Assembly (NCBI GenBank): GCA_030156435.1
Contig: JASGMM010000015.1
Span: forward strand, 1 to 35,899
Reading direction: 5' to 3'
Origin: Clostridiales bacterium
GTDB lineage: Bacteria > Bacillota > Clostridia > Mahellales > Mahellaceae
Length of the DNA: 35,899 nucleotides
Under the pieces are notes generated by a model. That model saw nothing but the letters and a program-made list of their open reading frames with translations. It had not been told where the DNA came from and ran no database searches. Below, piece by piece: positions 16,652 to 25,619 of the stretch; the first letter of the stretch is position 1; each line of letters begins with the position of its first letter. The position numbers and the translations under genes are program-made.

Positions 16652-17656
16652 TCAGTTTATTTTTTTAACCGACTCCCTTTTTATCAATTGAGTTTTCAAG
16701 CGCAGTATAGTAGGAAACGGGCCGCTATTATCCCGCATCATTCTCTTATATATCAATTCCGCTGCAGCTTGACCCATTTTATCCATGGGCTGAACTACAA
16801 CTGTAAGGGGTGGTTTTATAACTTTTGTCAATTCCATATCATCGAAACCTATAAACGAGAGTTCTTCTGGTATATTTATGTGACGCTCATTAGCAGCCAT
16901 TATTGCTCCTATCGACATATAGTAGTTGGCTGCAAATATCGCTGTAGGTGGTGAAGGTAGATCCAGCAATTCATTCATCAATTTATATCCACTTTCTATA
17001 TGCAAATCACCATATCTAATGATTTCGGCATCAATATTCAACTGATAATCGGTATAAGCCCTTTCATACCCTATTAAACGTTCCTTACCGACAAATATAT
17101 GCTGGGGACCACTTATAAGTCCTATGCGCCGGTGCCCATTCACTATCAGGTGTTCAACAGCATCATAGGCACCGTTTATATTATCCACCAATATAGCATC
17201 CGCCTGTATATCTTCGATAAACCTGTCCACTAACACTATTGGGGTGCCATCGTCTTGAATCCGTTTAAGATATGGTTGTTGATCTCCTACCGGTATTATG
17301 ATTATGCCATCTACAAACTTATCTTTAAGGAAGGCTATCTTCTCCCTCTCGCCTTCAATGCTTTCATCGCTGTCACACACCATAATGCTATAGCCATATG
17401 GATGCAGAGCTTTCTCTATGCCTTTTGCTATAGTAGTAAAAAATACGTTGGATAGATCGGGTACAATTACGCCTACTGTCATCGTTTTGTTTGTTTTTAA
17501 TGCACGTGCCAGCGTATTTGTCGAATAGTTCAATCGTTTGACGGCTTCTTCCACTCGCCTGCGGTTTTCTTCCTTTACATTTTCTCCGTTAAGCACCCTC
17601 GATACAGTAGCCGTCGATACGCCGGCTAACTTTGCTACGTCCTTTATTGTAGGCAT
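16652..17656 (-). CDS. LacI-family transcriptional regulator
   Basis: The 334-residue repressor-type protein has a LacI helix-turn-helix at the N terminus (IKDVAKLAGVSTATVSRVLN, residues 4-23), the hinge helix region (NTLARALKT), and a periplasmic-binding-protein-like effector domain from about residue 60 (TVGVIVPDLSNVFFTTIAKG). The sensed ligand is probably a sugar or nucleoside but is not identifiable. GAGGAGATA precedes the ATG. It has its own good promoter with a CG-rich palindrome, suggesting autoregulation, and it lies just upstream of the oxidoreductase gene. Confidence 0.93.
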   Translation of the reverse strand: MPTIKDVAKLAGVSTATVSRVLNGENVKEENRRRVEEAVKRLNYSTNTLARALKTNKTMTVGVIVPDLSNVFFTTIAKGIEKALHPYGYSIMVCDSDESIEGEREKIAFLKDKFVDGIIIIPVGDQQPYLKRIQDDGTPIVLVDRFIEDIQADAILVDNINGAYDAVEHLIVNGHRRIGLISGPQHIFVGKERLIGYERAYTDYQLNIDAEIIRYGDLHIESGYKLMNELLDLPSPPTAIFAANYYMSIGAIMAANERHINIPEELSFIGFDDMELTKVIKPPLTVVVQPMDKMGQAAAELIYKRMMRDNSGPFPTILRLKTQLIKRESVKKIN

Positions 17657-17701
17657 TTTCTATCTCCTCAAGCTTATTAACAGTAAAGCATTACAGCAGC
17701 T

Positions 17702-17730
17702 ATTATACTACCGCGGTACAGCATTTGCAA
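17702..17730 (-). promoter_or_regulatory. Promoter and candidate operator of the LacI-family gene
   Basis: On the minus strand TTGCAA (17725-17730) and TATAAT (17702-17707) are exactly 17 bases apart. The spacer holds the perfect 10-bp palindrome TACCGCGGTA (17709-17718). The placement between -35 and -10 suits a repressor site, most simply for the downstream LacI-family protein itself. Confidence 0.65.
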
Positions 17731-17741
17731 GGGTGAGGATT

Positions 17742-19034
17742 TCAATTGGTCTCAGATTGACCATTATCCGGCTGTGGTTGCTCGGCAGGCGGTTCTTCAA
17801 CCTCATTGTTATCGGGCTGCGGTTGCTCAGCAGGTGGTTCTTCAACCTCATTGTCATCCGACTGTGGTTGCTCGACAGGTGGTTCTTCAGCAGGGCCTTC
17901 ATCGGACGGTTGCTGCATACCAGGCGATTTTCCTTGACCAGATGATGGTTTCGATGGCTTTGACGGCTTATCAGAGTCATCGGAGGCATCACTATTTTCA
18001 TTAGAATCATTATTTTCTTTAATAGTGCTTTTGTACTGGTTCTTTATAACGTATACGTCATAGCGCATATTGGGTTCAACATCTATGCCGAAAACTTGTT
18101 TTAACATGGCCACTCTTTTGTTCTCATCTATGCCCCAGTAGCTTATTCCGTTCATATCCAAATAATCGCCCGGCATCAAATGGGTATTGACGTTATTTAA
18201 ATCCAAATCGGATGCAAACAGGGCCAATGCCGCTATTTGAGTAACATTCAAATTAGTATACATTTTGTCTTTAAAACTGTTATATATATCAGGTAAGTTA
18301 GCCAACTGTTTGAGTGATTTCATTTGATCGAACAATGCCATCAGTATCTTTTGCTGGCGCTTAACGCGATCTATATCGCCGCCCGGCGTGGAATGGCGAT
18401 CCCTTACATAGTATAAAAAAGCCTTTCCATTCAACTTTTGATATCCGGCTTTTAACAGCAAACGACCATTACCGTCCCTCACATCTTTTTCTACATCATA
18501 ATAGACTCCACCTATAGCATCTACCAGGGATATAACCACATCCATGTCCATAGCGACGTAATAATTTACAGGTACATTGCCCAACACAGAGCTTATAGTA
18601 TTGAGCGTAGTATTGAACCCATCACCATCGAAGCCCCCGCCATGCAGAAAGGCCGAGTTTATTTTATCCATATACGTTTTACCTGCTATCTTCACATAGC
18701 TATCCCTTGGAATAGATATTATGTCGATCTTCTTGGTATCAAAATCTATAGCAAATACCATTATAGTATCCGTGCGAAACGAATCACCATATTCTTCCAT
18801 TCGCCCGGCGTTTTTGTCCAATCCAAGCAATGCGATATTGATCTTTCCAGTTGGCATTTGCACTGTACCGCCGTCCTGCTCATTTCGGGCTTTTACTATA
18901 CTGGACGGTTGATTAAATGGCTCTTCAAACACATTCTGGGGATTATTTTTTATCTCATAATAAAATCCTGCTGCCATGCCCCCTATAAGCAAAATCACCA
19001 TAGCTATCGCTGATATTATAATCTTCTTTTTCAA
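17742..19034 (-). CDS. LytR-CpsA-Psr (LCP) family cell-wall glycopolymer ligase
   Basis: The 430-residue protein has one N-terminal membrane segment (residues 4-25), an external LCP domain (about 65-300) and an acidic, Pro-rich C-terminal tail. Key LCP features are the DSFRTDTIMVF, SIPRDSYV and GGDIDRVKRQQ segments, which hold the Asp/Arg residues that bind the pyrophosphate lipid. LCP enzymes attach teichoic acids or capsule to peptidoglycan. The tail carries a 15-residue EVEEPPAEQPQPDNN-type tandem repeat, perhaps spanning the wall. The start is TTG 19034 with GGAAGG upstream. A CapD-like dehydratase gene lies 36 bp upstream, supporting a surface polysaccharide locus. Confidence 0.9.
   Translation of the reverse strand: MKKKIIISAIAMVILLIGGMAAGFYYEIKNNPQNVFEEPFNQPSSIVKARNEQDGGTVQMPTGKINIALLGLDKNAGRMEEYGDSFRTDTIMVFAIDFDTKKIDIISIPRDSYVKIAGKTYMDKINSAFLHGGGFDGDGFNTTLNTISSVLGNVPVNYYVAMDMDVVISLVDAIGGVYYDVEKDVRDGNGRLLLKAGYQKLNGKAFLYYVRDRHSTPGGDIDRVKRQQKILMALFDQMKSLKQLANLPDIYNSFKDKMYTNLNVTQIAALALFASDLDLNNVNTHLMPGDYLDMNGISYWGIDENKRVAMLKQVFGIDVEPNMRYDVYVIKNQYKSTIKENNDSNENSDASDDSDKPSKPSKPSSGQGKSPGMQQPSDEGPAEEPPVEQPQSDDNEVEEPPAEQPQPDNNEVEEPPAEQPQPDNGQSETN
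17773..17895. repeat. 45-bp tandem repeat inside the LCP gene
   Basis: Three near-identical units start at 17773, 17818 and 17863 (period 45 bp, third unit diverging at its end). They encode the Glu/Pro/Gln/Asp-rich 15-residue repeat of the LCP protein tail. Copy number is likely to vary between strains. Confidence 0.85.
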
Positions 19035-19070
19035 ATTGCTAAACCTTCCCCCATTTATTCTTGTAACGAA

Positions 19071-20912
19071 CTAATTATTGGCCGCTCTTCTATAAGTAGG
19101 AACAAGTTTGCTGAGGAAATCCACTATTTCATCACCATTGCCCAACAGTATAAACCTTAGTTTTTCCAGCTCTTCCTTCAGCAGCCTTATATCATAATCA
19201 ACCGGCTGAGCTATATAGATTTTTTTATGCTTTGTAGCCTGTAAACCCTCTTCCGCCATAAGCAATTCTTCATATAGCTTTTCTCCCGGCCTTAATCCGG
19301 TGAATTCGATTTTTATATCCTTGTCGGGCTCCAGCCCCGATAACTTTATAAGATCACGAGCCAAATCCAGTATCTTTACTGGTTGACCCATATCCAGTAC
19401 AAATATCTCTCCACCATTAGCCATGGCGCCTGCCTGTATAACGAGCTGAGCGGCCTCGGGTATGGTCATGAAATAGCGCGTTATATCGGGGTGTGTAACC
19501 GTAACAGGCCCACCTTCGGCTATCTGTCTTTTAAATAGCGGTATCACGCTGCCATTGCTACCCAATACATTTCCGAATCGCACCGCGGCAAATATCGTAT
19601 CGCTGTGTTTGGCCATAGCCTGTATCAGCATTTCAGCTACGCGCTTTGTAGCACCCATAACGTTGGCAGGATTTACAGCTTTATCAGTGGATATAAGCAC
19701 AAATCGCTTAGCGCCGTGTTTATCGGCCATTTCAGCTACATTTAATGTGCCGAATACATTATTTTTAATAGCTTCTGTAGGATTTTCTTCCATAAGCGGT
19801 ACATGCTTGTGAGCAGCTGCATGAAATACCACATCCGGTTTATATTGTTCAAATATGCTATCCAATCTGGCCCTGTCCCTTATAGAGCCTATCAAAACTT
19901 TCAAATCCAACGATGGGTAATGTATTTTAAGCTCATTCTGAACATCATAAGCACCATTTTCATATATGTCAAAGATTAACAGTTGTTTCGGATTAAACCT
20001 AGCTATCTGCCGGCATAACTCCGAACCTATAGAACCCCCGCCTCCGGTTATCAATACTACAGCATTGGTAAGATAACCCGCTATAGACTGCATATCAAGC
20101 TCCACAGGCGCTCTGCCCAGTAAATCCTCTACCTTCACATCGCGTATTTGATTTATAGTAACATCACCGTTTATAACCTCATAAACGCCTGGCATTATTT
20201 TTAAACGGCATCTTGTCTTCTTGCATTCATCCAATATGGATCTCAATTCGTCTCTACTAGCCGATGGTATAGCTATTATAATCTGATCTATATGAAGCTC
20301 TTTTGCTATCTCCGCAATATCCTCGCGTCTTCCTAATACAGGAACGCCATGTAGCCTGCCATGCAGTTTATTATCATCATCATCTATTATGGCTACCGGC
20401 ACCATTCCTAATTCGCGATGCTTTTTTAGCTCTTTTATAACCATGGCACCAGCCTCGCCGGCACCCACTATGAGCACCTTATTTTGCTGTTTGGGTTCCC
20501 TCGATAATATGGGCCTATAAAATGCAACACCTCTAAATATCAAACGGCTTGAACCTACCAGTAATAACGTAAATAACCAGCTCAAAAGATAAATGCTGCG
20601 TGGAAAACGTATCGTTATGAGATATAAACCGGCCATGTTTATCGCCGTACCCAGTCCCGTAGCTAAAGTTATAGATACCATATCGTCCACACTGGCATAT
20701 TTCCACAGACTATCATACAATCCGAAAACGTAAAACACAGCCAACATTATGATGGTATACACCGGCATTACGCGCATATATGTGTTTATATACACGTCGC
20801 TTACTTGCAGCCATCCGAAACGTGCCCAAAAAGCCGCTATTATACCCATATTAATGAATAAAACATCCAGCACAAGCCAGAACGCTTTTTTCCAATTTAT
20901 ATTTATATTCAT
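19071..20912 (-). CDS. Membrane nucleotide-sugar dehydratase/epimerase, CapD/PglF-like
   Basis: This 613-residue protein has four N-terminal membrane helices (residues 10-120), a first Rossmann domain (VLIVGAGEAGAMV), and a second, SDR-type domain (VLITGGGGSIGSELC near residue 287). The catalytic motif is NVMGATKR, with Met in place of the usual SDR Tyr, as is typical of the PglF/WbpM/CapD group that makes 4-keto-6-deoxy sugars from UDP-GlcNAc. The GLRPGEKLYEELL motif near the C terminus is also characteristic. It likely supplies a modified sugar for a surface glycan, joined to the wall by the LCP ligase downstream. GAGGTG precedes the ATG. Confidence 0.92.
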   Translation of the reverse strand: MNININWKKAFWLVLDVLFINMGIIAAFWARFGWLQVSDVYINTYMRVMPVYTIIMLAVFYVFGLYDSLWKYASVDDMVSITLATGLGTAINMAGLYLITIRFPRSIYLLSWLFTLLLVGSSRLIFRGVAFYRPILSREPKQQNKVLIVGAGEAGAMVIKELKKHRELGMVPVAIIDDDDNKLHGRLHGVPVLGRREDIAEIAKELHIDQIIIAIPSASRDELRSILDECKKTRCRLKIMPGVYEVINGDVTINQIRDVKVEDLLGRAPVELDMQSIAGYLTNAVVLITGGGGSIGSELCRQIARFNPKQLLIFDIYENGAYDVQNELKIHYPSLDLKVLIGSIRDRARLDSIFEQYKPDVVFHAAAHKHVPLMEENPTEAIKNNVFGTLNVAEMADKHGAKRFVLISTDKAVNPANVMGATKRVAEMLIQAMAKHSDTIFAAVRFGNVLGSNGSVIPLFKRQIAEGGPVTVTHPDITRYFMTIPEAAQLVIQAGAMANGGEIFVLDMGQPVKILDLARDLIKLSGLEPDKDIKIEFTGLRPGEKLYEELLMAEEGLQATKHKKIYIAQPVDYDIRLLKEELEKLRFILLGNGDEIVDFLSKLVPTYRRAANN

Positions 20913-21049
20913 GTTTTCACCTCTATCTCAGTCAACATTACAACCACACGTTTAATTATAAATCAAAATTATTACTAAATCATTGCCAAAATATTAAAAG
21001 TATATTATGAGCTGTATATATTATATATTAGAATATGCTTGTCTGCAAC

Positions 21050-21083
21050 AAAAAAGGCTACAGAAAATACTCATTCTGTAGCC
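21050..21083 (-). terminator. Intrinsic terminator after the isocitrate dehydrogenase gene
   Basis: A perfect 10-bp stem pairs GGCTACAGAA (21056-21065) with TTCTGTAGCC (21074-21083). Read on the minus strand it is followed by six T residues. It ends the aconitase-isocitrate dehydrogenase transcript. Confidence 0.88.
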
Positions 21084-21137
21084 CTTTGTGACTATTCAGC
21101 TGGCTTTGGCTCCCTATGCTCCATTATTACAGAAGGC

Positions 21138-22142
21138 TTAACATATATGTCTTATAACTGCTTGTGCATATTCTTTTGTCCCCGTGTTGCCGCCCAAATC
21201 ATAGGTCACCTCTTTGCCCTCGGCTATAACCTCAGCCACCGCCTTAACCACTCTATCAGCAGCCTCATTCTCACCTAAATGCCTGAGCATCAAAGCAGCC
21301 GACAATATGGTAGCTGTTGGATTAGCCATATTGAGTCCGGCACGTTTTGGAGCGCTTCCATGTATAGGCTCGAATACTGCGGCATCATCTCCTATATTGG
21401 CGCCCGGTGCTATACCAAGCCCACCTACCAAGCCGGCGCACAGATCAGACAATATATCGCCGTATAAATTTGGCATAACCAATACATCGTAGTTTTCCGG
21501 CGATTGAACGAGTTTCATGCTCATGGCATCCACTATCATATTATCGAACTCTATCTGCGGGTAATCCTGCGCTACCTTCTGAGCGCACTCCAAGAATAAT
21601 CCGTCAGTCAATTTCATAATATTAGCTTTATGCACTGCCGTAACCTTTTTGCGGCCTTCTCTTACAGCATATTCAAAAGCGAAACGAACTATACGTTCCG
21701 ATGCCTCACGCGTTATGATCTTTATGCTCTCGGCAGCATGCTTGCCCACCATATGCTCGATACCGGCATAAAGGTCCTCTGTATTCTCCCTTACTATAAC
21801 GAGATCTATCGGTACATCTTCGTAATGAGTTTTAACGCCCTTGAATGAAATACACGGACGCAAATTAGCATATAAATCCAATTCTTTCCTCAAAGCAACA
21901 TTCACGCTTCTGAAACCTGTACCGACCGGCGTGGTTATGGGGCCTTTCAGCGCTACCTTGTTATGCCGTATCGAGTCCAGCACATAATCGGGCAACGGTG
22001 TCCCGTAATCTTTCATGACAGCCTCACCGGCCTCCACTACATCCCATTTTATTGATACGCCCGTGGCATCCACAACATCTCTCGCCGCATAAGCTACCTC
22101 CGGTCCTATACCGTCTCCCGGTATTAATGTCACATTATACAT
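21138..22142 (-). CDS. icd: Isocitrate dehydrogenase (short IDH/IPMDH family form)
   Basis: The 334-residue beta-decarboxylating dehydrogenase oxidises isocitrate to 2-oxoglutarate. Seen: [10 protein letters not shown] at the start, the substrate loop [19 protein letters not shown] with the isocitrate-type Ser-x-Asn, the catalytic Tyr/Lys region ([18 protein letters not shown]), and the metal-binding [12 protein letters not shown]. At the cofactor site the sequence is [18 protein letters not shown] enzymes usually have Asp-Ile there, and E. coli NADP-IDH has Lys-Tyr, so Lys-Arg hints at NADP. It overlaps the aconitase gene by 8 bp. Homoisocitrate or isopropylmalate as substrate is less likely given the neighbours. 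Confidence 0.85.
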   Translation of the reverse strand: MYNVTLIPGDGIGPEVAYAARDVVDATGVSIKWDVVEAGEAVMKDYGTPLPDYVLDSIRHNKVALKGPITTPVGTGFRSVNVALRKELDLYANLRPCISFKGVKTHYEDVPIDLVIVRENTEDLYAGIEHMVGKHAAESIKIITREASERIVRFAFEYAVREGRKKVTAVHKANIMKLTDGLFLECAQKVAQDYPQIEFDNMIVDAMSMKLVQSPENYDVLVMPNLYGDILSDLCAGLVGGLGIAPGANIGDDAAVFEPIHGSAPKRAGLNMANPTATILSAALMLRHLGENEAADRVVKAVAEVIAEGKEVTYDLGGNTGTKEYAQAVIRHIC

Positions 22143-24075
22143 CGCTCGCTTCTCCTCCTTTTTTAGTATAATTAAGCAATCCGCCTGCCAGCAATATCTC
22201 CTTAAATCGCGGTGATACAGTTAAGGCGACACGATATCGTAGGCCTTTACTGCGGTTATCCACGATCAGTATATCATCTGCTTTCACTTGCGCCGGCGCG
22301 TTTTCTATAACCAATTCATCGCCTTGCTCTATGGTATCATAATTGGCTTGCTCCACGAATACAAGCGGCAATATACCAGAGTTTATGAGATTGGATGCAT
22401 GTATGCGGGCAAAAGATTTCGCTATAACAGCCTTTATTCCGAGATATAGCGGTACTAAAGCCGCATGTTCGCGGCTGGAACCCTGCCCGTAGTTTACGCC
22501 GGCCACAAGTATGCCGCCCCCATTCGCCTTAGCCCTAGCAGGAAACTCTGGATCTACCGGCGTCAGGCAATAATCGGAAAGGTGCGGTATATTCGATCTG
22601 TACGGCAATAATTTAGCATTGGATGGCATTATATGATCAGTAGTAATATTATCGCCCATTTTCAGCAACACCTTACCTTCTATAATATCCGGCATAGGCT
22701 TGTTTATTGGGAATGGCTTTATATTAGGCCCTCTTATCACTTGCACATCGTCAGGATTCTCTGCCGGCGGTTGTACCATATTGTCGTTTATAAAAAACCG
22801 CTCTGGCAGATCAACGATCATCGGCTGCCCAAGAGAACGCGGATCTGTCAATGCACCGTTTATAGCCGTTGCCGCCGCCACCTCAGGGCTGGCCAAGTAT
22901 ACTTTAGCGCTGGGCGTACCGCTGCGGCCGTAAAAATTACGGTTAAACGTGCGTATCGACACAGCGTCTGTAGCGGGAGCCTGACCCATACCTATGCACG
23001 GCCCACATGCTGATTCCAATATACGTGCGCCGGCTGCCACCATATCCGCTAAAGCACCGTTTTGCGCGAGCATGGTATATACCTGTCTTGAACCCGGAGA
23101 TATGACCAGGCTGACATCGGGATGCACTGTTTTACCTTTGAGTATAGCTGCCACCTTCATCATGTCGGCATACGATGAATTGGTACAACTGCCTATGGCT
23201 ACCTGATCAACCGGCATGCCTTCTATGTCCTTGACTTTTACCACGTTGTCCGGACTATGAGGCTGGGCTATCATGGGCTCTAATTTATCCAGATCTATAA
23301 TAATTTCTTCGTCGTATATGGCATCGCTATCAGCTGCCAAAGCTACCCAATCGTCCTGCCTGCCCTGTGCCCTTAAGAATTCTAATGTGCGTTCATCGCT
23401 GGGGAAAATAGAGGTGGTAGCTCCCAGCTCAGCGCCCATATTGGCTATAGTAGCGCGCTCTGGCACCGACAGAGAGGATACACCCTCCCCTCCATACTCC
23501 ATGACTTTGCCTACTCCGCCCTTAACGGTAAACCGCCTTAACAGCTCCAATATGATGTCTTTAGCCGATACCCATGGCTGTAGTTGGCCTTTCAATACTA
23601 CATGGCATACCTTAGGCATGGTCAAATAATAAGGACCTCCAGCCATAGCCACGGCTACATCCAAACCGCCTGCACCTATAGCCAGCATACCTATGCCGCC
23701 GCCGGTCGGCGTGTGGCTGTCCGAACCCAAAAGCGTCCATCCGGGCTTGCCGAAACGCTCGAGATGAACCTGATGGCATATGCCGTTGCCCGGTCGCGAG
23801 AAGTAAACACCGTGTTTAGCCGCCACCGTTTGAATATAACGATGGTCGTCAGCATTTTCAAAGCCCGTCTGTAACATATTATGATCTACATACGCTATGG
23901 AAAATTTGGTTTTAACCCTGGGAACACCCATGGCTTCAAACTGGAGATATGCCATGGTACCGGTGGAATCCTGCGTAAGCGTCTGATCTATGCGTATGGC
24001 TATCTCCTGTCCTGCTGCCATATCGCCTTTGACTAAATGCGAGGCTACTATCTTCTGTACCAGATTTTTGCCCAT
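22135..24075 (-). CDS. acn: Aconitate hydratase (short clostridial form)
   Basis: The 646-residue iron-sulfur enzyme interconverts citrate and isocitrate. The [4Fe-4S] cysteines are visible in [12 protein letters not shown] and [29 protein letters not shown] and the C-terminal swivel domain with [11 protein letters not shown] (substrate Arg/Ser) are intact. The single-chain length fits aconitase rather than the two-subunit isopropylmalate or homoaconitase enzymes. GGGAGGAG precedes ATG 24075. It is followed by icd with an 8-bp overlap and preceded by the NifV-like synthase gene, from which it is separated by a terminator-like hairpin. Confidence 0.93.
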   Translation of the reverse strand: MGKNLVQKIVASHLVKGDMAAGQEIAIRIDQTLTQDSTGTMAYLQFEAMGVPRVKTKFSIAYVDHNMLQTGFENADDHRYIQTVAAKHGVYFSRPGNGICHQVHLERFGKPGWTLLGSDSHTPTGGGIGMLAIGAGGLDVAVAMAGGPYYLTMPKVCHVVLKGQLQPWVSAKDIILELLRRFTVKGGVGKVMEYGGEGVSSLSVPERATIANMGAELGATTSIFPSDERTLEFLRAQGRQDDWVALAADSDAIYDEEIIIDLDKLEPMIAQPHSPDNVVKVKDIEGMPVDQVAIGSCTNSSYADMMKVAAILKGKTVHPDVSLVISPGSRQVYTMLAQNGALADMVAAGARILESACGPCIGMGQAPATDAVSIRTFNRNFYGRSGTPSAKVYLASPEVAAATAINGALTDPRSLGQPMIVDLPERFFINDNMVQPPAENPDDVQVIRGPNIKPFPINKPMPDIIEGKVLLKMGDNITTDHIMPSNAKLLPYRSNIPHLSDYCLTPVDPEFPARAKANGGGILVAGVNYGQGSSREHAALVPLYLGIKAVIAKSFARIHASNLINSGILPLVFVEQANYDTIEQGDELVIENAPAQVKADDILIVDNRSKGLRYRVALTVSPRFKEILLAGGLLNYTKKGGEASDV

Positions 24076-24108
24076 TCATTCTCCTCCCAAAAATCTTTCG
24101 TTTTATCA

Positions 24109-24137
24109 ATTATATCAAAAAAAACCGGGGTTTTAAA
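24109..24137 (-). promoter_or_regulatory. Possible internal promoter for acn-icd
   Basis: On the minus strand TTTAAA (24132-24137) and a perfect TATAAT (24109-24114) are 17 bases apart. The -35 lies in the loop of the terminator hairpin that follows the synthase gene. The TTTAAA box is a weak match. Confidence 0.4.
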
Positions 24138-24144
24138 CCCGGTT
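24117..24144 (-). terminator. Intrinsic terminator between NifV-like synthase and aconitase
   Basis: Directly after the synthase stop codon the minus strand reads AACCGGG, a short loop, CCCGGTT and then eight T residues. It would lower read-through into acn-icd, so either it attenuates the operon or acn-icd uses its own promoter. Confidence 0.8.
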
Positions 24145-25305
24145 CTAAGCGCTTTGTTTTTCCTTCAGATACTCTTCGTATAACGAAACTAGCTCTTTAT
24201 CGAACAGAGGCCTTTTTAACTCTACTGAGAGTGCTCTGACCTTCACCAGCAAGGCGTTTGCATCTTTTTCGTCGAGTTGTATGCCGTATTCCTTAAATTT
24301 ATTCTTTATAGCCGCCGTGCCGGAATGCTTGCCTATAACTATCTGGCGTTCGAGACCCACCTCTTCAGGATTAAAAACCTCATACGTGCGTGGGTTTTTG
24401 ATGACGCCATCAGCATGTATTCCGGCCTCGTGGGCAAACATATTAGAACCCACTATAGCCTTCCATATGGGCAGCTCCCTGCCCGATGCTGTAGCTACAT
24501 ATTCTGACAGTGCTTTGAATTTTTTAGTATCCACATCGACCTTGTAACCCCATACGTATTTTATGGCCATGATAACCTCTTCCAGCGCTGCATTGCCAGC
24601 CCTTTCACCTAATCCATTTACCGTAACCCCGACGTAATTAGCACCGGCTTTAAGGCCTGCTAAAGCATTGGCGGTAGCCATGCCGAAGTCATTATGCGTA
24701 TGCATTTCTATATCGATATCCACATTATTCAGCAGCGTGGTTATCTTGTCATATGTCATAAATGGATCCAGTATGCCCATGGTATCGCAAAAGCGCAGTC
24801 TATCAGCACCAGCCTCTTTGGCCGTCCTGGCAAAGGTGGCCAAAAACTCGTCATCGGTGCGCGAAGCATCCTCAGCATTGACTGAAACGTAAACGCCGTT
24901 TTTCTTGGCGAATTCCACAGCTTTGACCATGCTCTCCAACACCCATTCCCTGCTCTTTTGCAGTTTATACTGTATGTGTATATCCGACGTCGAAATGGAT
25001 ATAGCCACAGCATCCACACCGCAGTCGATGGAATGCTGCACATCGGCTACCACAGCACGGTTCCATGCCATTATGCTAGCCTTCAGGTTAGCCTTTACAA
25101 TAGCCCTTATAGCCTCTTCTTCATCCCCGCCCATAGTAGGGATGCCGACCTCCAATTGATCAACTCCAAGTTCGTCCAGCATCTTGGCTATTTCAAGTTT
25201 CTCAGTATTGGCAAACACTACACCCGCTGTCTGTTCTCCGTCTCTTAATGTGGTATCTACAGTATATATCTTATCCCTTTTGTATCCCGGTCTGTCTATT
25301 GGCAT
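24145..25305 (-). CDS. NifV/homocitrate synthase-family enzyme, probable Re-citrate synthase
   Basis: The 386-residue TIM-barrel condensing enzyme of the isopropylmalate/homocitrate synthase family joins acetyl-CoA to a 2-oxo acid. Seen: DTTLRDGEQTAGVVF (catalytic Arg and metal Asp), HTHNDFGMA (metal His pair), GLGERAGNA, and the C-terminal HAEAGIH-like segment HEAGIHADGV. By sequence alone homocitrate is possible. However, it is next to aconitase and isocitrate dehydrogenase, no classical Si-citrate synthase is in view, and Clostridium kluyveri and C. acetobutylicum use a relative of this family as Re-citrate synthase in the same gene order. I therefore favour citrate formation. GAGGAGGAAAT precedes the ATG, and a good promoter lies at 25343-25371. 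Confidence 0.82.
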   Translation of the reverse strand: MPIDRPGYKRDKIYTVDTTLRDGEQTAGVVFANTEKLEIAKMLDELGVDQLEVGIPTMGGDEEEAIRAIVKANLKASIMAWNRAVVADVQHSIDCGVDAVAISISTSDIHIQYKLQKSREWVLESMVKAVEFAKKNGVYVSVNAEDASRTDDEFLATFARTAKEAGADRLRFCDTMGILDPFMTYDKITTLLNNVDIDIEMHTHNDFGMATANALAGLKAGANYVGVTVNGLGERAGNAALEEVIMAIKYVWGYKVDVDTKKFKALSEYVATASGRELPIWKAIVGSNMFAHEAGIHADGVIKNPRTYEVFNPEEVGLERQIVIGKHSGTAAIKNKFKEYGIQLDEKDANALLVKVRALSVELKRPLFDKELVSLYEEYLKEKQSA

Positions 25306-25342
25306 TTATATTTCCTCCTCAATTTCCGATTTGTATGTATAT

Positions 25343-25371
25343 ATTCTATACAATATATGTAGCGATGTCAA
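25343..25371 (-). promoter_or_regulatory. Sigma-A promoter of the synthase gene
   Basis: On the minus strand a perfect TTGACA (25366-25371) and TAGAAT (25343-25348) are 17 bases apart, about 38 bases before the start codon. No riboswitch or T-box-like leader fits in the short 5' region. Confidence 0.8.
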
Positions 25372-25557
25372 TAGCAATATGCATATTTTTTATAAAAAAA
25401 TTCATTACAGGCCAAATCGCCTTATTGGGCATTATTAACTCCATCCGAAATATTCATCTTATTTAAGCGCTATACAGCCATGCGTCGCATATATATGCAA
25501 TAGGTTCGCGCCCGCCTAATTGCAAGTTATTAGCGAATTCCTGCAACGATTCGCCTC
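25372..25557. other. Divergent intergenic region with nothing further seen
   Basis: Between the synthase promoter and the chemotaxis-receptor promoter I see AT-rich DNA with no start site, terminator or convincing repeat. A minus-strand reading frame that enters here from the receptor gene is a shadow. Confidence 0.5.
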
Positions 25558-25585
25558 TAAAGTAATGTGCAGAATTCGTCGAAAT
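25558..25585 (+). promoter_or_regulatory. Sigma-D-type promoter of the chemotaxis receptor gene
   Basis: TAAA (25558-25561), 16 bases and GTCGAAAT (25578-25585) agree with the sigma-D consensus at six of eight -10 positions. The same spacing is seen upstream of flhO at 5137-5164. Confidence 0.65.
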
Positions 25586-25619
25586 ATTATATGAATTTAT
25601 ATCGATGAGGAGGAACATA

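Noticed and set aside
25306-25342. Possible T-box or leader attenuator before the NifV-like synthase
   Set aside because: The leader from the promoter to the ATG is only about 38 bases, too short for a T-box.
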